64,000 nt of DNA, from contig CALWXC010000004.1 in NCBI GenBank assembly GCA_944385415.1, forward strand, positions 62,001 through 126,000, written 5' to 3'. Each line of letters begins with the position of its first letter. Position 1 is the stretch's first letter. Under the pieces are notes generated by a model, which had not been told where the DNA came from, ran no database searches, and saw only the letters and a list, made by a program, of their open reading frames with translations. The position numbers were made by a program, and so were the translations under genes. Shown one piece after another: positions 57,183-64,000 of the stretch. The DNA is from an uncultured Oscillospiraceae bacterium (GTDB lineage Bacteria > Bacillota > Clostridia > Oscillospirales > Oscillospiraceae).

Positions 57183-59048
57183 ATGAAACGACGCAGCATC
57201 GTACTGGCGGTGGCTGCCGCTCTGACCTTGACCGTCAGCGCCGCCGCCTATCAGGTACCCAACCTGGGGACCGGTCCTTATTCCGAAATCAACACCGACC
57301 CCCAGGACCAGGCGGAGTTCCTCCATGCCCTCGGATTGTTTCGCGGCACCGAGGAGGGTTATGCCCTAGACCGCTCCATGACCCGCAGCGAAGCCGCTGT
57401 CATGCTGGTGCGGCTTTTGGGAAAAGAGGACGAAGCCCTGGCCCAGTCCCCTTCCCATCCCTTCACCGACGTACCCCAGTGGGCCAGTCCCTACGTGGGC
57501 TGGCTGTGGACCAACGGCCTAGCCAAGGGCGTCTCGGCCACCACCTTTGGCTCCTCCAATAGTGTCACGGCTAAACAGTATCTGATGTTCCTGTCCCGGG
57601 CGCTGTACGGTCCCGACGTGGCCGATGACTACTGGGAAACTGGCTGGGGATTTGATTTGACCGCCTTGCAGCAATCTCTCGATCAGGCTGGATTTTTACG
57701 GCGGGATGCCGTTTCCCTGTCGGTGTTGGCTCTGAGCGGGTACACAGACACCGGTGACACCCTGGCCGCCCGGCTTCTGAAAGAAGGGGCCATCTCAGAG
57801 GACGATTTCTGCGCGGCGGCTCCCAAGGTCTATGTATCCGACTGGGGCACCACCGAGGACGGCAGGCTTCTCCGCGACACCGCCGGGGTGACCCTTTACA
57901 GTACGGAACAGGGAATGCGATACATCTATCGTTCTGGCGACAGCTCCAATTCCTATGTTCTGGCCACCCGGCAGCAGGATGGCCAGGCGGAACTGTGTGC
58001 TGTGGATTATTTCACCCTGGAGCTGGCCGCGCCGCCCGCGTCGCTGCCTCTGACCGAAGGACAGCAGATTGAATATTACGCCGGTACGGGCGGCGATTAT
58101 TTGGTTATGAAAGCGGGCGGCACGGAACCCACGGCCCTGCTGTATTACAACGGTTCTGCGGTGCAGCAGCTGCTGGAGCTGACGCCATTTTGCACGGGTA
58201 TGAGTGTTCCGTATTGCAGTTGGCGGACCTGGGACGGGGGATTGTTGCTGACGCTGGAGGATTACGAAACGACGGCCCGGCACAGCTGGCTGCTGGACGG
58301 CCCCACGGTCCAGGCTCTCCCGGCCCTGGACGGTCAGGATGTGGTGGATGTTCTGGGAGATTCGGTGATCGTCCGGTGCATCACCGATGAAACAGCCGTG
58401 TTGCAGCAGTTGGCTATACCGTCCATGGAGGTGCTGGCCCGGTTTGAACTGCCCTGCACGGAAGCCCCACCCTTCCCCGGTGAAAGCGGCAAGACGCAGC
58501 TGTTGCGATGGATGATCGCCGACAAGACAGACGGCTATTACTGGGGCGATGCAGGGCTGTATCAGCTGGAGAATGGCGTCCTCCGCTGTTTGCAGGAGCG
58601 ATGTGTGCGCGATCTGCTGGTGCTGGATGAGGGTGGGATGTATGTATTGACCTACACGCCGGATTATCCCACCAACCTGGGCCCCTTCGCTGCTCAGAGC
58701 AGCCACCCGGGCAACGAGATTTTGTACCGTTCCCCCAGTGGTACCTGGGAGACGGTCCTCAGCGCCGATACAGGCCACGGCATCGGTATTACCTCGCTGC
58801 TGGAACCGGACGAGAGCGGAAACGTGGGCTTTCGCTGTGCGAAGCCCAATAGGTACACGGATGATTTCTTCGATTACCGTCTGGTACGCAGCGGCGTAGC
58901 GCCGTCCGTCCGGGTAGAATCGGTATTTTTGGTATACCCGGAAACCGTGGTACCCATCGAGCAGGTTCCAAACTATCAAGAGATTCTCGGACAAAAGGAA
59001 CAGCAGCGGCTCAACGCTTTGGGCTTGGGCGTTGTTGAAACTCCATAA
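57183..59048 (+). CDS. Secreted protein with N-terminal S-layer homology domains
   Basis: A 621-residue exported protein. Signal peptide MKRRSIVLAVAAALTLTVSA with cleavage near AAA. Residues about 35-150 contain two SLH-type repeats (FLHALGLFRGTEEGYALDRS, then MTRSEAAVMLVRLLG; FTDVPQWASPYVGWLW, TNGLAKGVSATTFG), which bind cell-wall polysaccharide. The remaining 450 residues are strand-rich with repeated Trp/Tyr/Asp motifs (possibly a beta-propeller) and have no catalytic motif I recognise. ATG 57183 follows GGAAGGATG. Likely a surface-anchored protein; transcribed alone. Confidence 0.82.
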   Translation: MKRRSIVLAVAAALTLTVSAAAYQVPNLGTGPYSEINTDPQDQAEFLHALGLFRGTEEGYALDRSMTRSEAAVMLVRLLGKEDEALAQSPSHPFTDVPQWASPYVGWLWTNGLAKGVSATTFGSSNSVTAKQYLMFLSRALYGPDVADDYWETGWGFDLTALQQSLDQAGFLRRDAVSLSVLALSGYTDTGDTLAARLLKEGAISEDDFCAAAPKVYVSDWGTTEDGRLLRDTAGVTLYSTEQGMRYIYRSGDSSNSYVLATRQQDGQAELCAVDYFTLELAAPPASLPLTEGQQIEYYAGTGGDYLVMKAGGTEPTALLYYNGSAVQQLLELTPFCTGMSVPYCSWRTWDGGLLLTLEDYETTARHSWLLDGPTVQALPALDGQDVVDVLGDSVIVRCITDETAVLQQLAIPSMEVLARFELPCTEAPPFPGESGKTQLLRWMIADKTDGYYWGDAGLYQLENGVLRCLQERCVRDLLVLDEGGMYVLTYTPDYPTNLGPFAAQSSHPGNEILYRSPSGTWETVLSADTGHGIGITSLLEPDESGNVGFRCAKPNRYTDDFFDYRLVRSGVAPSVRVESVFLVYPETVVPIEQVPNYQEILGQKEQQRLNALGLGVVETP

Positions 59049-59099
59049 TTGCGCTGGGAATGACACTTTGAAAACTTTGCAGTTCCGGTCTGCCGCAAT

Positions 59100-59140
59100 C
59101 TGTGCGGGGGGACGTTTTGCCCCCGCACAGACCTCCTTTT
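59100..59140 (+). terminator. Terminator of the SLH gene
   Basis: CTGTGCGGGGG pairs with CCCCCGCACAG across a 9-nt loop; ACCTCCTTTT follows. Confidence 0.75.
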
Positions 59141-59219
59141 ACCCTGTCGCGGCGGTCTTTTATCAACAATTTGACCGTCTTTCTGTTCTGTGTCCCCATA
59201 CTCCAATTGAGATAGACCG

Positions 59220-59251
59220 AGACCGCTCCCCACGGAGCGGTCTATTTCTTT
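59220..59251 (+). terminator. Second hairpin before the hydrogenase promoter
   Basis: AGACCGCTCC pairs with GGAGCGGTCT across CCAC; ATTTCTTT follows. Acts as a backup terminator. Confidence 0.65.
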
Positions 59252-59285
59252 GTCGAATTGCTAAAATAAATTGCCTATTTTTTGT

Positions 59286-59314
59286 TTGAACCGATATTGC
59301 AATATCGATATAAA
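59286..59314 (+). promoter_or_regulatory. Hydrogenase operon promoter with palindromic spacer
   Basis: -35 TTGAAC (59286-59291), 17-bp spacer, -10 TATAAA (59309-59314). The spacer is almost entirely the perfect 16-bp palindrome CGATATTGCAATATCG (59292-59307), so a dimeric regulator bound there would control RNA polymerase directly. Confidence 0.7.
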
Positions 59315-59416
59315 AGTATTAGTATGAGATAGTACGGAATAAATCCGCGTGCCCTGTGCAACCCATGGTACGCTCGAGAAAGGTACAGTTTCCATTTTAT
59401 TTTACGGAGGTAGTAT

Positions 59417-61258
59417 ATGAGCAGACTGGAATTCTACTCCACCAGCGGTTCCCAGGCCGTGGTAGAAAGTCTCTACCGGGATCTGGAACACCGCATCGTC
59501 GCCAGTCCCCCCGGTCTATGTCCCGTGGATCTGGCCGCATCATTTTTGAAACTCTGTCACGCCCAGACCTGCGGCAAATGTGTCCCCTGCCGTGTAGGAT
59601 TGCGGCAGCTGGAATTGCTTCTGGAGGACGTGCTGCACGGCAGCACCACCCTGGACACCTTGCAATCCATTGAAAACACGGCCCAGGTCATCGCCGATTC
59701 CGCTGACTGTGCCATCGGTTATGAAGCGGCAAAGATGGTCCTCAAGGGCCTGCACGGCTTCCGGGAGGACTACGTTTCCCATATTACCGAGGGCCGCTGC
59801 ACCTGCAATCTCGATCAGCCGGTGCCCTGTGTGGCCCAATGTCCCGCCGGTGTGGATATCCCCGGCTATGTGGCCCTGGTGGCCGCGGGCCGTTATGCCG
59901 ACGCGGTCCGGTTGATTCGTAAGGATAATCCATTCCCCGGCGCCTGCGGCCGCGTCTGCGAGCATCCCTGCGAATCCCGCTGCCGCCGCAATATGATTGA
60001 AGGCGCTGTAAATATTCGTGGTCTCAAACGCTATGCCGTGGATCATGCCGGAATCGTGCCGCCTCCCCAGTGCGGTCCCGCCACCGGCAAGCGTGTCGCC
60101 ATTGTCGGCGGCGGTCCCAGCGGCCTTTCCGCCGCCTATTACCTGTCCCTCATGGGCCACAAGGCCACGGTTTTCGAGGCCCGCAAACAGTTGGGCGGTA
60201 TGCTCCGATATGGTATCCCCAGCTATCGCCTGCCCAGAGAAGAACTGCAAAAGGACATTGACGCCATCCTTGCCACCGGTGTGGAAGTGCGGTGCAATGT
60301 GACCATCGGCCAGGATATTTCCCTTGCCCAGCTCAACAATGACTATGATGCCGTCTATATCTCCATCGGCGCCCACACCGACAAGAAATGCGGCATCGAG
60401 GGCGAGGACGCCCGCGGTGTCATTTCCGCTGTGGAAATGCTCCGGGCCATCGGTGATGAAGAACTGCCCGACTTCACCGGCAAGCGTGTGGCTGTCATCG
60501 GCGGCGGCAACGTCGCCATGGACTGCTGCCGCAGCGCCGTGCGCCTGGGCGCCGATGCCGTCTATGTGGCATACCGCCGCCGCCAGCAGGATATGACGGC
60601 CCTGGCGGAAGAAGTGGAGGGCGCGTTGGCCGAAAGCGTGGAGCTTTTGACCATGATGGCCCCGGTCCGCATCGAAGCCGATGAAAACGGCGATGTGGCG
60701 GCCCTGTGGGTCCAGCCCCAGCGTCCCGGCGCCATTGACCGCAACGGCCGTCCCGCCTCTGAGACTGCGCAAGAATCGGAACGCCGCATTCCTGTAGACA
60801 TTATCATTGTGGCCATTGGCCAGAACATCGAACTGAAAGCCTTTGAAGAAGCCGGCGTACCCATCCACCGCGGCACCATTGCCGCCCTGTCCTCCGGCGA
60901 CATTGAACACAACGAAGGCATCTTCGCCGGTGGTGACTGCGTCACCGGCCCGGCCACAGCCATCAAGGCCATTGCTGCCGGTAAGGTGGCGGCGGCCAAT
61001 ATCGACGAGTATCTGGGGTATTTCCATGAGATCCGCGCCGATCTCACCGAACCCATCCCCGAGCCGGTTTTGGGTGAGCGGCCCTCCTGCGGCCGCAGCG
61101 AGCTGCCCATGGAACCGGCCCTGGAGCGCAAGAACGACTTCCGCTGCATCGAGTGCGGCTTTACCGATGAAGTCGCGCACCAGGAGGCAGGCCGCTGTCT
61201 GCGCTGCGATCACTTTGGCTTTGGAGTATTCAAGGGAGGGCGGATGAAGAAATGGTAA
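59417..61258 (+). CDS. NuoF-type FeS fragment fused to GltD-like NAD(P)H:FAD oxidoreductase (hydrogenase partner)
   Basis: A 613-residue electron-transfer protein. Residues 1-125 resemble only the C-terminal [4Fe-4S] part of NuoF (CGKCVPC, Cys52/55/58, plus Cys98 in SADCAIG); the FMN and NADH domain is missing. Residues about 126-560 match GltD or the NADPH arm of bifurcating enzymes: N-terminal Cys set (CVAQCPAGVDIPG, CGRVCEHPCESRC), FAD loop AIVGGGPSGLSAAYY at 229-243, NAD(P) loop VIGGGNVAMDCC near 355, and GIFAGGDCVTGPATA. A last Cys motif CIECGF with CLRCDHFG lies near 575-600. Coupled to the [FeFe]-hydrogenase gene (overlap), so it probably links NAD(P)H to the hydrogenase. Confidence 0.88.
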   Translation: MSRLEFYSTSGSQAVVESLYRDLEHRIVASPPGLCPVDLAASFLKLCHAQTCGKCVPCRVGLRQLELLLEDVLHGSTTLDTLQSIENTAQVIADSADCAIGYEAAKMVLKGLHGFREDYVSHITEGRCTCNLDQPVPCVAQCPAGVDIPGYVALVAAGRYADAVRLIRKDNPFPGACGRVCEHPCESRCRRNMIEGAVNIRGLKRYAVDHAGIVPPPQCGPATGKRVAIVGGGPSGLSAAYYLSLMGHKATVFEARKQLGGMLRYGIPSYRLPREELQKDIDAILATGVEVRCNVTIGQDISLAQLNNDYDAVYISIGAHTDKKCGIEGEDARGVISAVEMLRAIGDEELPDFTGKRVAVIGGGNVAMDCCRSAVRLGADAVYVAYRRRQQDMTALAEEVEGALAESVELLTMMAPVRIEADENGDVAALWVQPQRPGAIDRNGRPASETAQESERRIPVDIIIVAIGQNIELKAFEEAGVPIHRGTIAALSSGDIEHNEGIFAGGDCVTGPATAIKAIAAGKVAAANIDEYLGYFHEIRADLTEPIPEPVLGERPSCGRSELPMEPALERKNDFRCIECGFTDEVAHQEAGRCLRCDHFGFGVFKGGRMKKW

Positions 61259-63000
61259 CAATGGTGCAATGTACGATTGACGGCATCGCCGTCGCAGTGC
61301 CGGAAGGCACTTCCATTCTGGCAGCCGCCCGCAGCGTGGGCATTGCCATCCCCTCCCTGTGCTATTGGGAAGGTCTGAACGAAATCGGCGCCTGCCGCGT
61401 CTGTATGGTGGAGATTGAAGGCATCCAAAAGCTGGTGGCCGCCTGCAACAACCATGTCCGCGACGGCATGGTAGTCTACACCAACTCCCCCCGGGTGCGC
61501 AACGCCCGGCGTACCAATGTGGAACTGATTCTGTCCCAGCACAACTGTGACTGTCCGTACTGCGTCCGCAGCGGCAACTGCGAGCTGCAAAAATTGGCGA
61601 ACGATTTGGGCATTTCCCATCTGGATTACCACAAAGAGCTGCCCCACAGCCGTTGGAACCGGAATTTTCCTTTGATCCGCGACGCCTCCAAGTGCATCAA
61701 GTGTATGCGCTGCGTCCAGGTCTGTGACAAGGTCCAATCTCTCAACATCTGGGATGTGTGCAACACCGGTTCCCGCACCACCGTGGATGTGTCGGGCGGC
61801 CGCACCATTGAGCAGGCCGACTGCGCTCTTTGCGGCCAGTGCATCACCCATTGTCCCGTGGGCGCTTTGATGGCCCGGGATGACACCCAGCGGGCTTTTG
61901 CCGCCCTCAATGATCCGGATAAAATCACCGTGGTTCAGGTGGCCCCCGCCGTCCGGGTGGCCTGGGGTGAAGCCATGGGCTTGGATGCCAGTGAGGCCAC
62001 GGCAGGCCGTCTGGTGGCGGCGCTGCGGCGTATGGGCTTTGACTACATTTTCGACACCAATTTCTCCGCCGATCTGACCATTATGGAAGAAGGCAGCGAG
62101 TTCCTCCAGCGGCTTCAGAACCGCGGTGACGACCGTTCTCCCATGTTTACTTCCTGCTGCCCGGGCTGGGTCCGGTTCCTCAAGTCCCAGTACCCGGATA
62201 TGGTGGATCAGCTCTCCTCAGCCAAGTCCCCGCAGCAGATGTTCGGCGCTGTGGCAAAGTCCTATTTTGCCGACAAACTGGGTGTAGACCCCAACCGGAT
62301 TTTCTGCCTGTCCATTATGCCCTGTATGGCCAAGAAGCAGGAAGCCGACTTGCCTACCATGAACGATGCAGGCGCCGGGCAGGATGTGGATCTGAGCTTG
62401 ACGGTACGGGAGATCACCCGCATGATTCGCGCCGAGCACATTGATGTGGCCGCTCTGACCGACGAGCCGTTCGATTCCCCCTTGGGTACCGGTTCCGGCG
62501 CCGGCGTCATTTTCGGCGCAACCGGCGGCGTCATGGAGGCAGCCCTGCGCTCGGCCTACTATCTGGTCACCGGCGAGAATCCTCAACCCGACGCGTTCCG
62601 CTCCGTCCGGGGCCTGGACGGCTGGAAAGAGGCGGAATTTGATATTGCCGGCAATACCCTCCGGGTGGCCGTTGTCAGCGGCTTGGGCAACACCCGTAAG
62701 CTGATTCGTGCCCTGCGGCGTGGCCAGGTACAATACGACTTTGTAGAAGTCATGGCCTGTCCCGGCGGCTGTGCCGGCGGCGGCGGTCAACCCATCCACG
62801 CGGCGCAGGAGCTGGCCGGTGTCCGTGGCCAGCGGCTTTATGGTCTGGACGCTGTCAGCAGCCTTCGATTCTCCCACGAAAACCCGGAGGTCCAGGCACT
62901 CTATCGGGATTATCTGGGAACCCCCCTGGGCGAAAAAGCCCATCATCTGCTCCACACCGACCATCACGGCTGGGAGATGCCCCCCAAGATGGTGCGGTAA
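61252..63000 (+). CDS. hydA: [FeFe]-hydrogenase, multi-cluster group A type
   Basis: Catalyses H2 evolution or uptake. From ATG 61252 (582 aa): [2Fe-2S] domain with Cys37, 48, 51, 65; His-Cys3 cluster QHNCDCPYCVRSGNC (His97, Cys101, 104, 110); two [4Fe-4S] clusters CIKCMRCVQVC (148-158) and CALCGQCITHC (191-201). H-cluster motifs are TSCCPGW (Cys302/303), MPCMAKKQE (Cys358) and MACPGGCAGGGGQP near 503-516. All ligands are intact. An ATG at 61261 is an alternative start. The modular N-terminus suits electron input from the preceding flavoprotein, and bifurcation with ferredoxin is possible (inference). No maturases in the window. Confidence 0.96.
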   Translation: MVTMVQCTIDGIAVAVPEGTSILAAARSVGIAIPSLCYWEGLNEIGACRVCMVEIEGIQKLVAACNNHVRDGMVVYTNSPRVRNARRTNVELILSQHNCDCPYCVRSGNCELQKLANDLGISHLDYHKELPHSRWNRNFPLIRDASKCIKCMRCVQVCDKVQSLNIWDVCNTGSRTTVDVSGGRTIEQADCALCGQCITHCPVGALMARDDTQRAFAALNDPDKITVVQVAPAVRVAWGEAMGLDASEATAGRLVAALRRMGFDYIFDTNFSADLTIMEEGSEFLQRLQNRGDDRSPMFTSCCPGWVRFLKSQYPDMVDQLSSAKSPQQMFGAVAKSYFADKLGVDPNRIFCLSIMPCMAKKQEADLPTMNDAGAGQDVDLSLTVREITRMIRAEHIDVAALTDEPFDSPLGTGSGAGVIFGATGGVMEAALRSAYYLVTGENPQPDAFRSVRGLDGWKEAEFDIAGNTLRVAVVSGLGNTRKLIRALRRGQVQYDFVEVMACPGGCAGGGGQPIHAAQELAGVRGQRLYGLDAVSSLRFSHENPEVQALYRDYLGTPLGEKAHHLLHTDHHGWEMPPKMVR

Positions 63001-63044
63001 CGCGCTCTGTGTCCCTATGACGTTTAGAATCGTGTAACAACATG

Positions 63045-63090
63045 TCCCCGATGTCAGATTCCGCAGAATCCGGCGTCGGGGATTTCAATT
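63045..63090 (+). terminator. Terminator of the hydrogenase operon
   Basis: TCCCCGATG pairs with CGTCGGGGA (one G-U), inner ATTC/GAAT pairing, followed by TTTCAATTTT. Confidence 0.7.
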
Positions 63091-63124
63091 TTACACCATT
63101 TCCGGTGCTTTCTGTTTTTTGCAC

Positions 63125-63153
63125 TTAACTTTTACAACACGCTGTGGTATGAT
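63125..63153 (+). promoter_or_regulatory. Promoter of the dus gene
   Basis: -35 TTAACT (63125-63130), 17-bp spacer, -10 TATGAT (63148-63153) with TG extension. Confidence 0.6.
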
Positions 63154-63186
63154 AGACAATACGACTGAATCATAAGGAGGCCGTTT

Positions 63187-64000
63187 ATGTCCCGCCATCC
63201 CTTCCCTGCCCACGGGCCCCTCGTGCTGGCCCCCATGGCCGGCGTCACCGACCTGGCCTTCCGCACCATCTGCGCCCGGCTGGGCGCGTCCATCACCGTG
63301 ACGGAAATGGTGTCCTCCCGGGCCCTGGTCTACCAGGACCGGAAAAGTATTACCCTCTTAAAACGTACCCCCGGCAACGGTCTCTGCGGTGCCCAGATTT
63401 TTGGCAACGACCCGGCCATTATGGCCCAGGCAGCCCAACTGGTCCTGACCCATGGGGAATTTGATTTTATCGACATCAATATGGGCTGTCCCGTGCCGAA
63501 AATCGCCAACAACGGCGACGGCAGCGCCCTGATGAAAGACCCGGATCTGGCCGCCCGCATTGTGGAAGCCGTGGCCGAAGCCGTCCCCGTACCGGTGACC
63601 GTCAAGACGCGGCTGGGCTGGGACAAGGGCTCCATCCATGTGGTGGACTTTGCCAAGCGCATGGAGGACGCCGGCGCGGCGGCTGTCACCGTCCATGGCC
63701 GCACCAAAACCATGATGTACTCCGGCGTCGCCGACTGGGACACCATCGCCAAAGTCCGGCAGGTGCTGACCGTGCCCCTCTGTGCCAACGGCGACGTGGA
63801 CAGCGCCGAAGCCGCCGTCCGGTGCCAAAAGCGCACCGGTGCGGAGATGATTATGATTGGCCGCGCCGCCTTTGGTGACCCGTGGCTGTTCCAACAGGCG
63901 TCAGCCGCCCTCAACGGCCAGCCGGTCCCGGAGCGCCCGCCCCTTTCTCAGCGGGTGGATGTTGCTGTAGAGCAATTCGAGCTGGCCCGGGAAGACAAGG
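63187..64000 (+). CDS. dusB: tRNA-dihydrouridine synthase (DusB type), C-terminus outside the window
   Basis: FMN enzyme reducing uridines in tRNA. 271 codons are visible before the right edge (family length about 320). LAPMAGVTDLAFRTIC at the N-terminus, catalytic Cys101 in INMGCPVPKIANNGDGSAL, VKTRLGWDKGS, TVHGRTKTMMYSG, CANGDVDSAE, and MIGRAAFGDPWLF. ATG 63187 has AAGGAGG 6 nt upstream. The frame is open to base 64000. In Firmicutes this family is usually annotated dusB; which tRNA position it modifies cannot be told. Confidence 0.94.
   Translation, partial: MSRHPFPAHGPLVLAPMAGVTDLAFRTICARLGASITVTEMVSSRALVYQDRKSITLLKRTPGNGLCGAQIFGNDPAIMAQAAQLVLTHGEFDFIDINMGCPVPKIANNGDGSALMKDPDLAARIVEAVAEAVPVPVTVKTRLGWDKGSIHVVDFAKRMEDAGAAAVTVHGRTKTMMYSGVADWDTIAKVRQVLTVPLCANGDVDSAEAAVRCQKRTGAEMIMIGRAAFGDPWLFQQASAALNGQPVPERPPLSQRVDVAVEQFELAREDK

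Larger units (their letters stand above)
59049..59416. other. Gene-free 368-bp region: two terminators and the hydrogenase promoter
   Basis: Contains a terminator for the SLH gene (59100-59140), a second hairpin (59220-59251), then an A/T-rich stretch with the promoter and palindrome at 59286-59314 and a leader of about 95 nt. No coding sequence or RNA gene is recognised. Confidence 0.7.

Noticed and set aside
59286..59314. Rex (NADH) operator in the hydrogenase promoter
   Set aside because: The palindrome lacks the TTGTGAA half-site; it is reported as an unassigned operator.
1..64000. CRISPR array, prophage, insertion sequence, tRNA or rRNA genes
   Set aside because: No regularly spaced repeats with spacers, no transposase or phage genes, and no cloverleaf or rRNA sequence were recognised; the only tandem repeat is inside the 8721-9074 gene.

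Overview
The window is a 64 kb piece of a GC-rich, low-spacing bacterial chromosome. Gene content points to a strictly anaerobic Clostridia member (Bacillota), probably the Oscillospiraceae group of gut bacteria: Gram-positive mraZ-rsmH start of the division cluster, a SigV/RsiV-type sigma/anti-sigma pair, PTS with LicT-type antitermination, tungsten aldehyde:ferredoxin oxidoreductase, [FeFe]-hydrogenase, FeoAB, HisZ-dependent histidine synthesis, S-layer-homology protein. The lineage is an inference from content; no rRNA or tRNA gene is seen.

Layout. 1-1.6 kb (minus): start of the dcw cluster (mraZ, rsmH, beginning of an ftsL-position gene). 1.7-6.2 kb: an N-domain-less ClpC-like ATPase (minus) diverging from trmN6-like, rsmI and arylamine N-acetyltransferase. 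6.2-7.7 kb: guanine deaminase (minus) behind a guanine-type riboswitch whose P1 helix overlaps the terminator. 7.7-12.8 kb (all minus): an MBOAT acyltransferase broken by one amber codon, an SGNH hydrolase, a SigV-like sigma with RsiV, a secreted Ca-binding-like repeat protein, and a second ECF sigma with an RsgI-like anti-sigma. 12.9-16.4 kb: feoA, feoB, FeoB-associated Cys-rich protein, cutC. 16.4-21.5 kb: an autoregulated PTS operon (RAT/terminator, LicT-type antiterminator, EIIA, EI, HPr, EIICB).

21.6-34.3 kb is a pterin-cofactor and tungsten island: moaC, moaA, MOSC, mogA; a tungstate ABC transporter whose binding protein is circularly permuted and preceded by an attenuator leader; then (minus) a MoeA with a C-terminal binding-protein domain, moeA and an HTH regulator carrying the same type of binding domain; divergently, a tungsten aldehyde:ferredoxin oxidoreductase, a MoaD-like ubiquitin-fold protein and an E1-like adenylyltransferase. 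Uptake, cofactor assembly, sensing and the user enzyme are thus side by side.

34.3-49.2 kb is mixed: MerR regulator and nitroreductase, an EAL/degenerate-GGDEF membrane protein, an iron-box controlled DUF3793-flavodoxin pair, a dehydrogenase/isomerase pair, a SHOCT membrane protein, psd-pssA with a flippase-like membrane protein and a PHP phosphatase, and an ABC exporter. 49.2-57.1 kb is the histidine operon hisZGDC-(repeat)-BHAF-IE, without its own histidinol phosphatase; the PHP gene 3 kb away could supply it. 57.1-64 kb: an SLH protein, a two-gene hydrogenase unit (NuoF-fragment/GltD-like fusion plus [FeFe]-hydrogenase) under a promoter whose spacer is a perfect palindrome, and the start of a dusB-type gene.

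Most notable: the permuted TupA, the tupA leader, the SigV/RsiV/O-acylation operon with its amber mutation, an 18-bp palindromic operator shared by feoA, feoB and the flavodoxin operon, the predicted ON-type guanine riboswitch, the hydrogenase fusion and its promoter palindrome, and an HPr lacking the regulatory serine. All positions, motifs and base pairings were read by eye; no search or folding program was run.
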